A DNA stretch of 64,000 bases from Cuniculiplasma divulgatum (lineage in GTDB: Archaea; Thermoplasmatota; Thermoplasmata; Thermoplasmatales; Thermoplasmataceae): assembly GCA_031200235.1 (NCBI GenBank), contig CP133595.1, forward strand, positions 1,322,877-1,386,876, in the 5' to 3' direction. Below, one piece after another: positions 1 to 8,661 of the stretch. Under the pieces are notes generated by a model. The model had not been told where the DNA came from. It did not search any database and was given only the letters and a program-made list of their open reading frames with translations. Numbering within the stretch: the first letter of the stretch is position 1; each line of letters begins with the position of its first letter. Made by a program: the position numbers and the translations under genes.

Positions 1-1782
1 CAGGTACTTCTCGACCTCAATGGCATATTCATTGAATTTCTCGCTGACGGGCACGATGTACGCCTGCAGTGGAGCAAGCCAGGTGGGAAATTTTCCGGCA
101 AAGTGTTCTATGAGGATTGCCATGAATCTCTCATATGACCCGAAGATGGCCCTGTGAATCATTATGATCCTGTCATGCTTGCTTTCGCTGTTTATGTAGT
201 ATAATCCGAAATTCGTTGGCATGAAGAAGTCAACCTGTATTGTGGAGAGCTGCCACATCCTTCCAAGCGCATCCCTGACGTGAACGTCTATCTTTGGCCC
301 GTAGAAGGCTGCCTCTCCGGGATTCTCCGCATATTCAAGGCCGGATTGGTCAAGAGCCTGCCTCAGCTGATCTGTAGCCGTATCCCATGTGCTGAAATCC
401 GGTGAAAGATCTGTGGAGCCACAGTTGGGGCATACAAGTTCCTCCTCCATGGCAGCCTTCCTGGCCTCCACGTCCGTACCGCACCTGTTGCAGTGGTACG
501 TGATAAGGTAGTTCTCAGGGCTGTTCTTGTCAATGACGCTGAGATCGAAGGTCATGTCAACATGGCCAAGTATGCCAGAGAATGTGGCCTTCACCATCTC
601 CATTATGGATTTCACCTCTCCCACGATCTGGTCGAAACGCATGAAACCGTGGCCATCGTCTATTGTGAACATCCTGGGTCTCGTGAGGCCTCCCACTTCA
701 CCTGATTTCTCGTACCTGTATACAGTTCCGGGCTCGCAGTATTTCACAGGCAGTTCCCTGTAGCTCTTTGGTGTCCGCTCGAATATTGTTATGTGCCCCG
801 GGCAGTTCATCGGCTTCACTCCGTAGCTGTCCCCATCGCTCAGGGTGAAGAGGTACATGTTGGGCTTGTACTTGGCGTAATGGCCGGACTGCTTCCATAT
901 GACATCCCGGTAGATGTGGGGCGTGGATACCTCCTCCCATCCGTACTGCCTGTTGAGTCTTGCCATGAAGTTCATGAGTTCCTGCCGGATGATCATTCCG
1001 TTTGGAGTATAGAACGGGAATCCCGGGGCCCTTTGGGAATTGAACACCAGCAAATCCATTTCCTGTGCGATCTTTCTGTGGTCACGCTTCAGAGCCTCCT
1101 CCCTGTTCTTCAGGTATTCCTTCAGGGACTTCTCATCTGGAAAAGATGTGCCGTATATCCTCACAAGCATTGGGCGGTTTTCATCCGCCTTATAATGCGT
1201 GCTTGCAATGGACAGGAGCCGAAATGCCTTGAGGTAACCTGTGGACGGCACGTGGGGCCCCCTGCAGAAATCAACAAAGTCGCCCTGCCTGTAAACAGTT
1301 GAGGAACCGCCCTCTGGAACATTTTCCATTATCTTGTCAAGTTTGTACTGATTCCAGGCAAAAAGTTTCAGCAACTCCTCTCTGGAGAGTTCCTCCCTTT
1401 TCACCGTTATGTTCAGGGATGCAATCTGGTGCATCCTTTCCTCAATCCGCTCCAGATCTTCCTGATTTACCGGCTTCATGTCAATATCGTAGTAGAATCC
1501 ATCATCCGTTGGAGGACCTGCATTTGGCCTGGCATCAGGAAAAAGTTCCAGGACTGCCTGAGCCAGAAGATGCGCCGTGGAGTGCCTTAATATTTTCAGC
1601 CCCCGGGGGCTGTCTGGAAAGATGGGCTCCAGAGTGGTATCCTGCTTCGCAATTGTGGACAGATCGTATTCAGCACCGTCCACCAGTGCCGCTATGGCAT
1701 TCTTCACTCCTGAGGCTTTCAGGGCATCAGCAAAACTGACTCCCTTCTTTGCCACGATTTTTCCAGAATCCTTCTGAGGCAT
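1..1782 (-). CDS. thrS: Threonyl-tRNA synthetase, bacterial-type, C-terminus cut by window edge
   Basis: Attaches threonine to tRNA-Thr in the cytoplasm. The reading frame runs off the left edge, so only about 594 residues are visible and the anticodon-binding domain is missing. Visible in order are a TGS-like N-terminus, an editing domain with HSTAHLLA and CRGPHVP motifs, and a class II core with motif 2 (TVYRYEKSGEV) and motif 3 near GSYERF. A Cys4 zinc-ribbon-like insertion (HCNRCGTD and CPNCGSTD) lies between motifs 2 and 3, where bacterial ThrRS has a short loop. The start is the ATG at 1780-1782. The domain layout follows the bacterial ThrRS form rather than the archaeal editing-domain form; this comparison is from memory of the family. 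Confidence 0.95.
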   Translation of the reverse strand, partial: MPQKDSGKIVAKKGVSFADALKASGVKNAIAALVDGAEYDLSTIAKQDTTLEPIFPDSPRGLKILRHSTAHLLAQAVLELFPDARPNAGPPTDDGFYYDIDMKPVNQEDLERIEERMHQIASLNITVKREELSREELLKLFAWNQYKLDKIMENVPEGGSSTVYRQGDFVDFCRGPHVPSTGYLKAFRLLSIASTHYKADENRPMLVRIYGTSFPDEKSLKEYLKNREEALKRDHRKIAQEMDLLVFNSQRAPGFPFYTPNGMIIRQELMNFMARLNRQYGWEEVSTPHIYRDVIWKQSGHYAKYKPNMYLFTLSDGDSYGVKPMNCPGHITIFERTPKSYRELPVKYCEPGTVYRYEKSGEVGGLTRPRMFTIDDGHGFMRFDQIVGEVKSIMEMVKATFSGILGHVDMTFDLSVIDKNSPENYLITYHCNRCGTDVEARKAAMEEELVCPNCGSTDLSPDFSTWDTATDQLRQALDQSGLEYAENPGEAAFYGPKIDVHVRDALGRMWQLSTIQVDFFMPTNFGLYYINSESKHDRIIMIHRAIFGSYERFMAILIEHFAGKFPTWLAPLQAYIVPVSEKFNEYAIEVEKYL

Positions 1783-1820
1783 CAATGGGTTAAATTTAAT
1801 TTGTATAAGAATGTTCCAGC

Positions 1821-3326
1821 CTATTCCCCGAGTGAATCGGCCATCCTGACAAGTTCTTCTGAACCCATTATGCTCAGGACCTTCTCCATGTCAAGGTACG
1901 GCGGCCTGTCGTTATTCAGCGGAGGGATCTTCTTTCTCAGGATATCCCTTATGGCAGAGACCCTGGCCGAAATTTTATCCTTCACAAATTCCAGAGCCTG
2001 GGCTCCCAGCAGGAACTCAATTGCAACTATGGCCTCAAGATTGTTGTTGATCTCTATGAGCTTGGTGGCCGCGTTTGTCCCCATGCTCACATGGTCCTCC
2101 TGGTTTGCACATGTTGGTATTGTATCTGCAGAAGATGGATTCGCCAGCGTCTTGTTCCTGTTGCACAGTGCAGCGGCGGTGTACTGAGGTATCATATATC
2201 CCGAGTTAAGGCCGCTGTCAGCCACAAGAAACGCCGGAAGCCCGCTCAGCGAAGTGTCGGTGATCCTGGCAATCCTGCGCTCAATCATGTTGCCCAGATC
2301 CGTCAGGGCAATGCCAAGAAAATCAGATGCAAATGCAACCGGTTCACCATGGAAATTGCCCACGGAAACATATTCGTCACCGTTGACCAGTGGATTATCG
2401 GTAACGGAATTTATTTCCCGTGAAATTACCTCGCTCACATAATTCAGGGTGTCAAGGACGGCGCCGTATACCTGCGGAATGCATCTGAGCGTGTATGGGT
2501 CCTGTACCTTGGTCCTGTTGGATTTCTCAACATTCTCGCTTCCGCTTATGAGGTTTCTCATGACCTCTGCAACAAACTGCTGCCCTGGATGGGGCCTGGT
2601 TGCGATGGCCCACTGGGTGAACGCCTTGGAGGTACCCTTAAGCGCCTCAAAACTGAGGGAGGATGAAAGCAGCGACTCCCTGAAGGTGAGGTACGATCTG
2701 TGAAGCTCGTAGGCAAGGATCCCTGAAATTGTTGAGGTTCCGTTTATAAACGCTACGCCTTCCTTTTCCCTGAATTTGAAGGGCTTTATGCCAACCGAGG
2801 AGAGAAACTGGGCTGCAGGTATTCTCTTCCCATCAACATCCAGGGTTTCCCCTTCACCCATCATGGCCAGAGCCACATGAGCCAGTGGGGCAAGATCACC
2901 GCTTGCCCCCACGGATCCAAAGGTTGGCACAAAGGGGTAGAATCCATTGTTTAGGAGATCCACAAGGGTGAGCACAAGTTCCTTCCTGACGCCAGAAAAA
3001 CCCTTCACCAGGCTGTTGGCGCGGACTAGCATCATTGACCTGACGTGGGATTCCGACATGGGCTTTCCAAACCCTGATGAATGGCTTCTTATGAGGTTTG
3101 ACTGGAGGTTTCCCATGTCCTTCTCAGATATTTCCACATTCAGAAGACTGCCAAAGCCTGTGTTGACGCCGTAGATCTTCTTCCCTCCTTCAGTTAGATG
3201 AAGGAGTGATCTATGGGATCTGTCCACATTTTCGAGGGCCTCATCTGATATTTCGACTTTTTCGCCTTTGCTGGCAACCTTGAAAATATCCTCAACCGTC
3301 AGGGATGATCCATCAATTATTATCAT
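1821..3326 (-). CDS. hutH: Histidine ammonia-lyase
   Basis: Deaminates L-histidine to trans-urocanate and ammonia, the first step of histidine breakdown. The 501-residue length matches the family. The Ala-Ser-Gly triad that cyclises into the MIO electrophile is at residues 141-143 within GSVGASGDLAPLAH, and the N-terminal YGVNTGFG motif with its catalytic Tyr is at about 52-59. It lies just upstream of thrS on the same strand with a 38-nt gap. No other histidine-degradation gene (hutU, hutI, ftcD) is visible nearby, so the rest of the pathway must be elsewhere or absent. Phenylalanine ammonia-lyase is a less likely alternative given archaeal precedent. Confidence 0.95.
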   Translation of the reverse strand: MIIIDGSSLTVEDIFKVASKGEKVEISDEALENVDRSHRSLLHLTEGGKKIYGVNTGFGSLLNVEISEKDMGNLQSNLIRSHSSGFGKPMSESHVRSMMLVRANSLVKGFSGVRKELVLTLVDLLNNGFYPFVPTFGSVGASGDLAPLAHVALAMMGEGETLDVDGKRIPAAQFLSSVGIKPFKFREKEGVAFINGTSTISGILAYELHRSYLTFRESLLSSSLSFEALKGTSKAFTQWAIATRPHPGQQFVAEVMRNLISGSENVEKSNRTKVQDPYTLRCIPQVYGAVLDTLNYVSEVISREINSVTDNPLVNGDEYVSVGNFHGEPVAFASDFLGIALTDLGNMIERRIARITDTSLSGLPAFLVADSGLNSGYMIPQYTAAALCNRNKTLANPSSADTIPTCANQEDHVSMGTNAATKLIEINNNLEAIVAIEFLLGAQALEFVKDKISARVSAIRDILRKKIPPLNNDRPPYLDMEKVLSIMGSEELVRMADSLGE

Positions 3327-3902
3327 GCCTCTAGATTGTTTACCATGCGTTAAATATTTCTCAGATGCTTAGTACAATGTTGGACAGCTGCTTCATCATT
3401 TTAAAATCATGGCAATACCGTGAGGTTAGCGCGCATTATGGGAGCGGCCTTGAACGTGATCATTCAAGATCGCCCTGTGCTGTTTCGGGCAACTCTGGAC
3501 AAAATATGAAGGCAATTATCCAGAATTTTGCATAAATTTTATTCCATTAATATCAGCCAATTGCTGATCCTTAATCTTAAGAGTTAAGAATAAGTGGTTC
3601 ATTTGTTCGACATATGGATAAGCCGATACACTCGATGCCAGAGCTAATAGATGAAATGGCCGAAAATTTAAGGGTGTTTTGGAAAGATAAGACTACCCTG
3701 GCACCTAAGGGAGAATGTCTACACACTTGAACTCTACCTTTGTTAATCATGCCAACACGAGCAGCATCAATCGTTTTATCTTAAGAGGGGAAGGAGCATG
3801 GAGAGTACTGGACCCCATCATATTTGCTCTCGAATGCCCATTGAAGGTTTTAGTTATTACTGTTACAATATATATATATATACCAAACTTTTTTTGATTC
3901 TT
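3327..3902. other. Intergenic region with possible coding remnant and TATA promoter
   Basis: There is no convincing gene across this 576-nt gap between hutH and the secreted-protein gene. A 37-codon open frame at 3614-3727 (begins MDKPIHSMPELID) reads like protein but stops quickly, and may be a remnant. An AT-rich run at about 3869-3883 (repeated TA) sits roughly 25 nt before the ATG at 3903, fitting an archaeal TATA box for a leaderless or short-leader transcript. Confidence 0.5.
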
Positions 3903-5141
3903 ATGAAGAAACGGTTAAAGTTTTTAGGTGTTACATTCATGGCTTTACTGATGATATTGCTTGCCTTTTCCGGGGCTGCACATAATGCAACACCACGTAG
4001 CAATGGCAGAGCGGTGGATAATCTATCTGGAATCATGCCATTCAACTCCGCTAAGCAGAATGTTGCAATAAACGGCAGGATAGCATTTTTGAATGAACAG
4101 GAAATTCACGATTTACAGAAATTCATGATCTACAATCTTGTCCATTATGGCACACATCACAGCATCCTTGACCAGCTAAAATACAAAGCAGATCTGAACT
4201 TTATATCCTGGTATACTCATAACTATGAACTGATTCCCCCTTCAAGCAGGGGCATCGGTCAGCAGAATGCCAGCGTCATTCTCTCGCTTTGGGAAAAAGG
4301 CAGCCCCGAAGCAAAGGCAGATTTACAAGCCGTTGCGGACTACAAGTTGAAACAGATTTCGCAGGACAATCAAATCGATGTTTTGCATGTAGAGAAAAGT
4401 CGTCTTGGCGTACTAATATCCAATCAAACGATTGTATGTAACAGCCAAACCATTTACAAACTGACATACAGGTATTCTGAAAATAATCAGACTCTCATAT
4501 ATGCTTTGATATTTAATAATGGTGAATATACTCCCATAGACCCATATTTCTGGCTGAACGACTTTACAGTCTACTGGGGATGGGGAGGTCTCATATCAGG
4601 AACCAGCTACAACATTTACATGAATTTTACTAATTTTTACAATGCAAATGCTTACAAGAACTTCATTGTAAACGCACTAACCCTAGACGCTCTTATTACT
4701 GACCTAATTTCTGGAGTTGTTTGGGGCGCACTTGGTGGCATAATTGGAATAGAAGGATATACTTTTGCGGCGCTTTTAACTGGTATCGTTTCCAATGTAG
4801 TATCTGATGTGACAGGAGTAGTAAGCCTTTTAGAGCTTGCAAAAAATGTGAATACACTGTTCAGTAACGAGTGGGACTCAACACACAGCTTCTATGTGGC
4901 ATTCACGCTAAACAACTGGGAATGGGGACTGGTACCAGAGTTTTCTGTTTGGGGTCTGAATTATCCAGAAAAGAGCCTTTTTCCGGTCTTCAAACAAGTA
5001 GAACCCATCACAGGGGGAGACGCAGCGCAGAACTTCATAACTCTCTTCAACCAGGTCAAGGATGTATACGGAACTAACACCGAACATTACCTGCCTGATC
5101 CACCTCAATGGGCAGACGTAGCTCTATATTTTGAGGGCTGA
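3903..5141 (+). CDS. Secreted protein with WGWGG block, copy A of a duplicated module
   Basis: No family is recognised. The 412-residue protein begins MKKRLKFLG followed by a hydrophobic stretch to about residue 25, a clear signal peptide, so it should be exported. A polar domain follows, with SSRGI and ILSLWEKG near 110-135. Next comes a conserved block around WGWGGLISGTSYNIY, then a Gly/Ala/Ile-rich hydrophobic stretch (around GALGGIIGIEG) that could insert in membranes, then WEWGLVPEFSVWG. A paralog lies at 51161-52396 on the other strand. The longer frame from 3798 is rejected because the signal peptide and paralog start at 3903. The membrane-protein gene begins 4 nt after the stop. Base composition is AT-richer than flanking core genes. 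A membrane-active toxin or cell-surface role is inference only. Confidence 0.8.
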   Translation: MKKRLKFLGVTFMALLMILLAFSGAAHNATPRSNGRAVDNLSGIMPFNSAKQNVAINGRIAFLNEQEIHDLQKFMIYNLVHYGTHHSILDQLKYKADLNFISWYTHNYELIPPSSRGIGQQNASVILSLWEKGSPEAKADLQAVADYKLKQISQDNQIDVLHVEKSRLGVLISNQTIVCNSQTIYKLTYRYSENNQTLIYALIFNNGEYTPIDPYFWLNDFTVYWGWGGLISGTSYNIYMNFTNFYNANAYKNFIVNALTLDALITDLISGVVWGALGGIIGIEGYTFAALLTGIVSNVVSDVTGVVSLLELAKNVNTLFSNEWDSTHSFYVAFTLNNWEWGLVPEFSVWGLNYPEKSLFPVFKQVEPITGGDAAQNFITLFNQVKDVYGTNTEHYLPDPPQWADVALYFEG

Positions 5142-5145
5142 TTCA

Positions 5146-5577
5146 ATGATCATTGTGACTTACGGGATAATACTGCTGACAGTTTTCATATATCTGTATT
5201 TCCTGATCTTCGCGCTAGCCGAGGACAATAGCTGGAAATATATACGAAAGGCCATTGTTATCCCAACCGTGGTTATGTTAAGTTGCTTGGGTGGATCACT
5301 AACTGCAGTATACTTAACTAAACCATCTCTGGCTAATATCATAGGATGGTCCCCCCTAGGTATATCCCTTATAGTGATGCTACTTAGTTGTTTTATTTGG
5401 TGGCCTCTTTCCCTTTGGTCGATTCAAAGACTGACATTTCCAATTTTTCAGAGCAAATATGGTCTTGAGAAATCTGATTTTAGGGATTTTGCTTCAATGA
5501 ATATTTTCAATAAGAAGAAGAAACTGGAAAGATGGCAGGATAGAAATTCACGGGCTTCATTTGACTTCAAAAAGTGA
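5146..5577 (+). CDS. Three-helix membrane protein, partner of secreted protein A
   Basis: No family is recognised. The 143-residue protein has hydrophobic segments at about 1-25, 37-58 and 66-95, then a basic tail ending in KYGLEKSDFRDF and a lysine-rich NKKKKLE stretch. The start is the ATG at 5146, 4 nt after the secreted-protein stop, so the two are probably co-expressed. The counterpart at 50710-51168 has the same order, the same three-helix plan and a similar KYGL...SKKK tail, but little identity in the membrane part. Pairing a conserved exported protein with a more variable membrane protein is compatible with an immunity function. A dedicated membrane anchor or export helper is equally possible. 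Confidence 0.75.
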   Translation: MIIVTYGIILLTVFIYLYFLIFALAEDNSWKYIRKAIVIPTVVMLSCLGGSLTAVYLTKPSLANIIGWSPLGISLIVMLLSCFIWWPLSLWSIQRLTFPIFQSKYGLEKSDFRDFASMNIFNKKKKLERWQDRNSRASFDFKK

Positions 5578-5909
5578 TCCTATCAATAAACTGTAGAGGT
5601 TTCTTTTAACTGGGTTTTTTGATGTCCCATTCGCGGCGTCATTGATTCGCCTGAATTCAGTTAGTTTTCTTATGAAGCCTTTAGAAGTTTGACAGATGCA
5701 GCCAAACTCACGTGCTCTGGCATGTAAATGCACATACTCTCTTCATCTGAAATGATATAATCAAAAGTAGAATTCTACCCTTAGCCCTCTAGAAATGTGC
5801 GCAAATGTCATGATTTTATGTCAAGTGATTCCAGAATTTCCATGCGGGCCATAAAAACCGTTGCCCAAAATGGCTCTATTAGATTATACGTCTTGTATCT
5901 TAATCGATA
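5578..5909. other. Intergenic region, nothing recognised
   Basis: This 332-nt AT-rich stretch lies between the membrane protein and tRNA-Gly. A T-run at about 5614-5619 could end the upstream transcript. No coding frame, RNA fold or repeat was found by eye. Confidence 0.4.
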
Positions 5910-5984
5910 TGCAGGTGCCGGGATTTGGACCCGGGTCGAAAGCTTGGAAGGCTCTCGTGCTAGACCAGACTACACTACACCTGC
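5910..5984 (-). tRNA. tRNA-Gly (UCC)
   Basis: The cloverleaf is readable on the minus strand. The acceptor arms GCAGGTG and CACCTGC pair perfectly, with discriminator A at 5910. The T arm is CCGGG/CCCGG with loop TCCAAAT. The anticodon loop is CTTCCAA with TCC at 5946-5948. No intron is seen and CCA is not encoded. It lies downstream of the 6037-6717 gene on the same strand. Confidence 0.95.
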
Positions 5985-6036
5985 TTCCCTACGGCAATAT
6001 ACACAGGTTTAATTTTTTTTCCACGGTTTTCCATAA

Positions 6037-6717
6037 TCAGGTAACTGTTGGCCTGAGTGCAAACTCCACCGGAGTGTTCACAGAAACTTGGGAACTTTGC
6101 CAGTGTATATAGAAATCGTACTGTCCGTTAGTGGGTGAAATGGTCTGATTGAAATAGACATTATCTCCAACCTGGTGGAAATCCTTGACGGCAGAAGGAG
6201 CTGCACCGCTCGTGGCATAAGTAAGGGAAGTAACAGTGAAGTTGTACCTGTAGCTCATGTGCACCATATAGGGGACACTGGTCATGCTTGTATTTATCTC
6301 GTATATATTCGACGTGGATGTCATGGTGACATAGTGTCCATCATACAGGGCCTGAACGTTCACTACCTGGGGGGCTGAAACAGTGTGAACAGGCGGATTC
6401 AGGAATATTATCCAGAAGAGCAGAAATACTGCGAAGAATATCAGATAATTTATTGCCTTGTGCGATGTTCTTTGCGGGAGTTTGAACCCTATGGATGTAA
6501 GAATTTTCCCCAAAAATATGACTATAACGAAAAAGAGCAACACTGACAGATAGGTGTAACCCTGAAGCTGCAAATACCCTGCCAGAAGCCCGGCAAGTGC
6601 CCCTATGAGGAATATGAACATCACAATTACAGCTCTATTTCTTTCTGATCTTACATATTCCACTTCATCAAACTCAGGTTCTTCGAATAACGGAGTGGTT
6701 TCCTTAGGCTTTGGCAT
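6037..6717 (-). CDS. Membrane protein of unknown function
   Basis: No family is recognised. The 226-residue protein has an acidic cytoplasmic start (residues 1-27), three hydrophobic helices at about 28-48, 53-75 and 88-106, then a Ser/Thr/Asn-rich C-terminal domain of about 110 residues with several N-x-S/T sequons (NTS, NFT, NQT). That domain is probably outside the cell. It starts 12 nt after the tpiA stop and is likely co-transcribed with it. The pairing with a glycolytic gene gives no functional hint. Confidence 0.75.
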   Translation of the reverse strand: MPKPKETTPLFEEPEFDEVEYVRSERNRAVIVMFIFLIGALAGLLAGYLQLQGYTYLSVLLFFVIVIFLGKILTSIGFKLPQRTSHKAINYLIFFAVFLLFWIIFLNPPVHTVSAPQVVNVQALYDGHYVTMTSTSNIYEINTSMTSVPYMVHMSYRYNFTVTSLTYATSGAAPSAVKDFHQVGDNVYFNQTISPTNGQYDFYIHWQSSQVSVNTPVEFALRPTVT

Positions 6718-6729
6718 GAATACGTCACC

Positions 6730-7398
6730 TCATTGATTCTCAATTAATGAACTTAACGTCTTGGCAGGTTCCCTGGCAAGAATTATGCCGGAAGCTATGA
6801 GAACGCCGTTTGCGCCCAGTTTGAGGCTCGTTCTGTAATCACTGGGAGTTTTTACGCCAGCGCCGACAATTACTGCCACGCCTGATCTGCTGCAGGTATC
6901 CACTACATCTGAAATGATCTCAGGCCTTGAAGTGGTTACTGACACGTTTCCTCCGATGAGCTCTGGAGGTTCATACGCTATCCAATCGGGCTTCATTGGG
7001 GCAAATCTGTATGCCTCGGCAGCATTTTCGCAGCAGACAACAGTCCTGAGGCCGCATCTTCTGGAAATGTCAACAGTTTTCCTCAGAATGTCCTCCGTTA
7101 TCCGCCTTTCCGAATGGTTCAGTATTGTGCCTGTAACGCCAAGGTCCAGCAGAGACTGGGGTGAAAACTGGCCGGTATGCGCACCATACTCCACGGGGTC
7201 AACATGCTGGCTGTAGAATTCGAACTCAGGAAAAGATGAGGCAAGCCTCAAATCAATGGGATTCAGGGCAAAGATAATCTTTACTCCGGGAACCGTCTCC
7301 ATCCCCACGAATCCTTCAATGAACCTCTCAGCATGGGCTGATGATGACTGCCTGTAGTGTTTAAGATTGATTATCACGGTATTTTCAGGATTCTGCAC
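6730..7398 (-). CDS. tpiA: Triosephosphate isomerase
   Basis: Interconverts dihydroxyacetone phosphate and glyceraldehyde 3-phosphate. The 222-residue length is that of the compact archaeal TIM, shorter than the roughly 250 of bacteria. Catalytic residues are visible: Lys13 in NLKHY, His95 in LNHSERR and Glu143 in AYEPPELIGG; a GAGVKTPSD phosphate-binding loop follows. The start at 7398 is a GTG. It heads a two-gene unit with the membrane protein 12 nt downstream. Confidence 0.95.
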   Translation of the reverse strand: MQNPENTVIINLKHYRQSSSAHAERFIEGFVGMETVPGVKIIFALNPIDLRLASSFPEFEFYSQHVDPVEYGAHTGQFSPQSLLDLGVTGTILNHSERRITEDILRKTVDISRRCGLRTVVCCENAAEAYRFAPMKPDWIAYEPPELIGGNVSVTTSRPEIISDVVDTCSRSGVAVIVGAGVKTPSDYRTSLKLGANGVLIASGIILAREPAKTLSSLIENQ

Positions 7399-7621
7399 TC
7401 ATGGAGGAGGAACCGATGCAATATAGATATTTCTCATTCTGTCTATAATGCGGGAACAATATTGTCATTCAATGGACTTCCTGGTGAGCATAATCCTGCA
7501 ATTTCAGCAGCAACATTCTGTGAGAGATTCATGGGGGGTCCAGATATCCCGACATAATCAGGTTGAAGGCAGAAGTGTTCAAATCCGGAGCCAATAGGTT
7601 AAATCTTTATGCACATCACAT

Positions 7622-8062
7622 ATGGGGAATAATATGGACATGAAGCATGATCTTGAGGAAGCGGAGCAAAAGGCCAAGAAGAATCTGGATGAACTGGTGG
7701 ACGTCCGTGAAGTCAGCGAGGCAAAACTGCTCTCAGGAAATATAGTTAAAATTCTGCTGAACGACCTTTCAGCTACTGACAGGGATAGTGTGGAATATTC
7801 CTCTGGAAACGGCAAGTATGTGGTATCTTTTGGCTTTGTGGAGGCAAAGATGCCGGACGGTAAATTAGGCGTATTCGAGGAAATACCTGACGATGAAACC
7901 ATCAAGAATGCGGAGACAGTTGGATTCACGGTGATGGGGCTGCATCCAAAGAAGGAGGTGGAGGCAGACTTCCACAGCGATTCAGTTGCCGTAATGCCCG
8001 GGACGGAGCTCCGTAGAATATACGATTTCCAACTTTCCGTACTCAGGAGTGCCAGCAAGTGA
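7622..8062 (+). CDS. Conserved-looking cytoplasmic protein of unknown function
   Basis: No family is recognised. The protein is 146 residues, soluble and rich in Glu, Asp and Lys, with a helical N-terminus (DLEEAEQKAKKNLDEL) and a beta-rich remainder. It has no Cys pairs, signal or membrane segment. The ATG at 7622 lies about 25 nt after an AT-rich TTAAATCTTTATG element, which suits a leaderless transcript. An in-frame ATG at 7634 is an alternative start. The next gene follows 64 nt later on the same strand. Confidence 0.7.
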   Translation: MGNNMDMKHDLEEAEQKAKKNLDELVDVREVSEAKLLSGNIVKILLNDLSATDRDSVEYSSGNGKYVVSFGFVEAKMPDGKLGVFEEIPDDETIKNAETVGFTVMGLHPKKEVEADFHSDSVAVMPGTELRRIYDFQLSVLRSASK

Positions 8063-8126
8063 AATCCCATTGCGTGTGAAATGTGAAGGAACGGCAGAAT
8101 GATATTCCAGAAGGAACGATATTAAC

Positions 8127-8642
8127 ATGGTCAAAAAAGCCCTTATTGCTATCTTTGCAGTGCTGCTTGTTGCAGGCAGCCTCATGGTTGCTCTTGGGAC
8201 GCAGGAATCATCCTCCCTGACTCACGGGAGTGACAGTTTTGTTCCCAGCGGTTCCGGGAGATACGTTTCACCTCCTCTGAGCATAAATTCCACCTATGTA
8301 CTTTCAGTTCTTGGTTCAGGTGCATTTGTGGTGAACAGTTCAGGTATGGGCGTCATAAATTATACCAATGCCTATGTAGTGGGACTCGCGCCTGCCAGGA
8401 CACTGAACCTGACAAACAATACTGAATCAATCTACACCAACCTCCCATCCGGCACTTACTATGTGGTGTATTTCCCTGCTGATTCTCCCCAGCAGGTCAA
8501 TCCACTTTACAGTGTACAGACCGATCCTGGCCTGGCAAACATTCTGAGCACAGTCATAGTGGTGGGTATCTCGATCATCATTGCTTCATTCATAGTGCTG
8601 GCTGTTGGATCCTTTATGGGCAGGGATGACAGGAAGAATTGA
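8127..8642 (+). CDS. Membrane-anchored extracytoplasmic protein, unknown function
   Basis: No family is recognised. The 171-residue protein starts with Lys-Lys and a hydrophobic stretch to about residue 25 (signal peptide or anchor). A Ser/Asn/Thr-rich domain of about 110 residues follows with several N-x-S/T sites. A second hydrophobic helix at about 138-162 precedes the charged end GRDDRKN. The layout predicts an external domain held by one or two helices. It converges on the adenine methyltransferase gene with 19 nt between stops. Confidence 0.7.
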   Translation: MVKKALIAIFAVLLVAGSLMVALGTQESSSLTHGSDSFVPSGSGRYVSPPLSINSTYVLSVLGSGAFVVNSSGMGVINYTNAYVVGLAPARTLNLTNNTESIYTNLPSGTYYVVYFPADSPQQVNPLYSVQTDPGLANILSTVIVVGISIIIASFIVLAVGSFMGRDDRKN

Positions 8643-8661
8643 TTCCTATTCCATCCATTTC

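Noticed and set aside
3614..3727. 37-codon frame upstream of the secreted-protein gene as a real gene
   Set aside because: Too short, no family likeness and no promoter or ribosome-binding site; kept only as a possible remnant.
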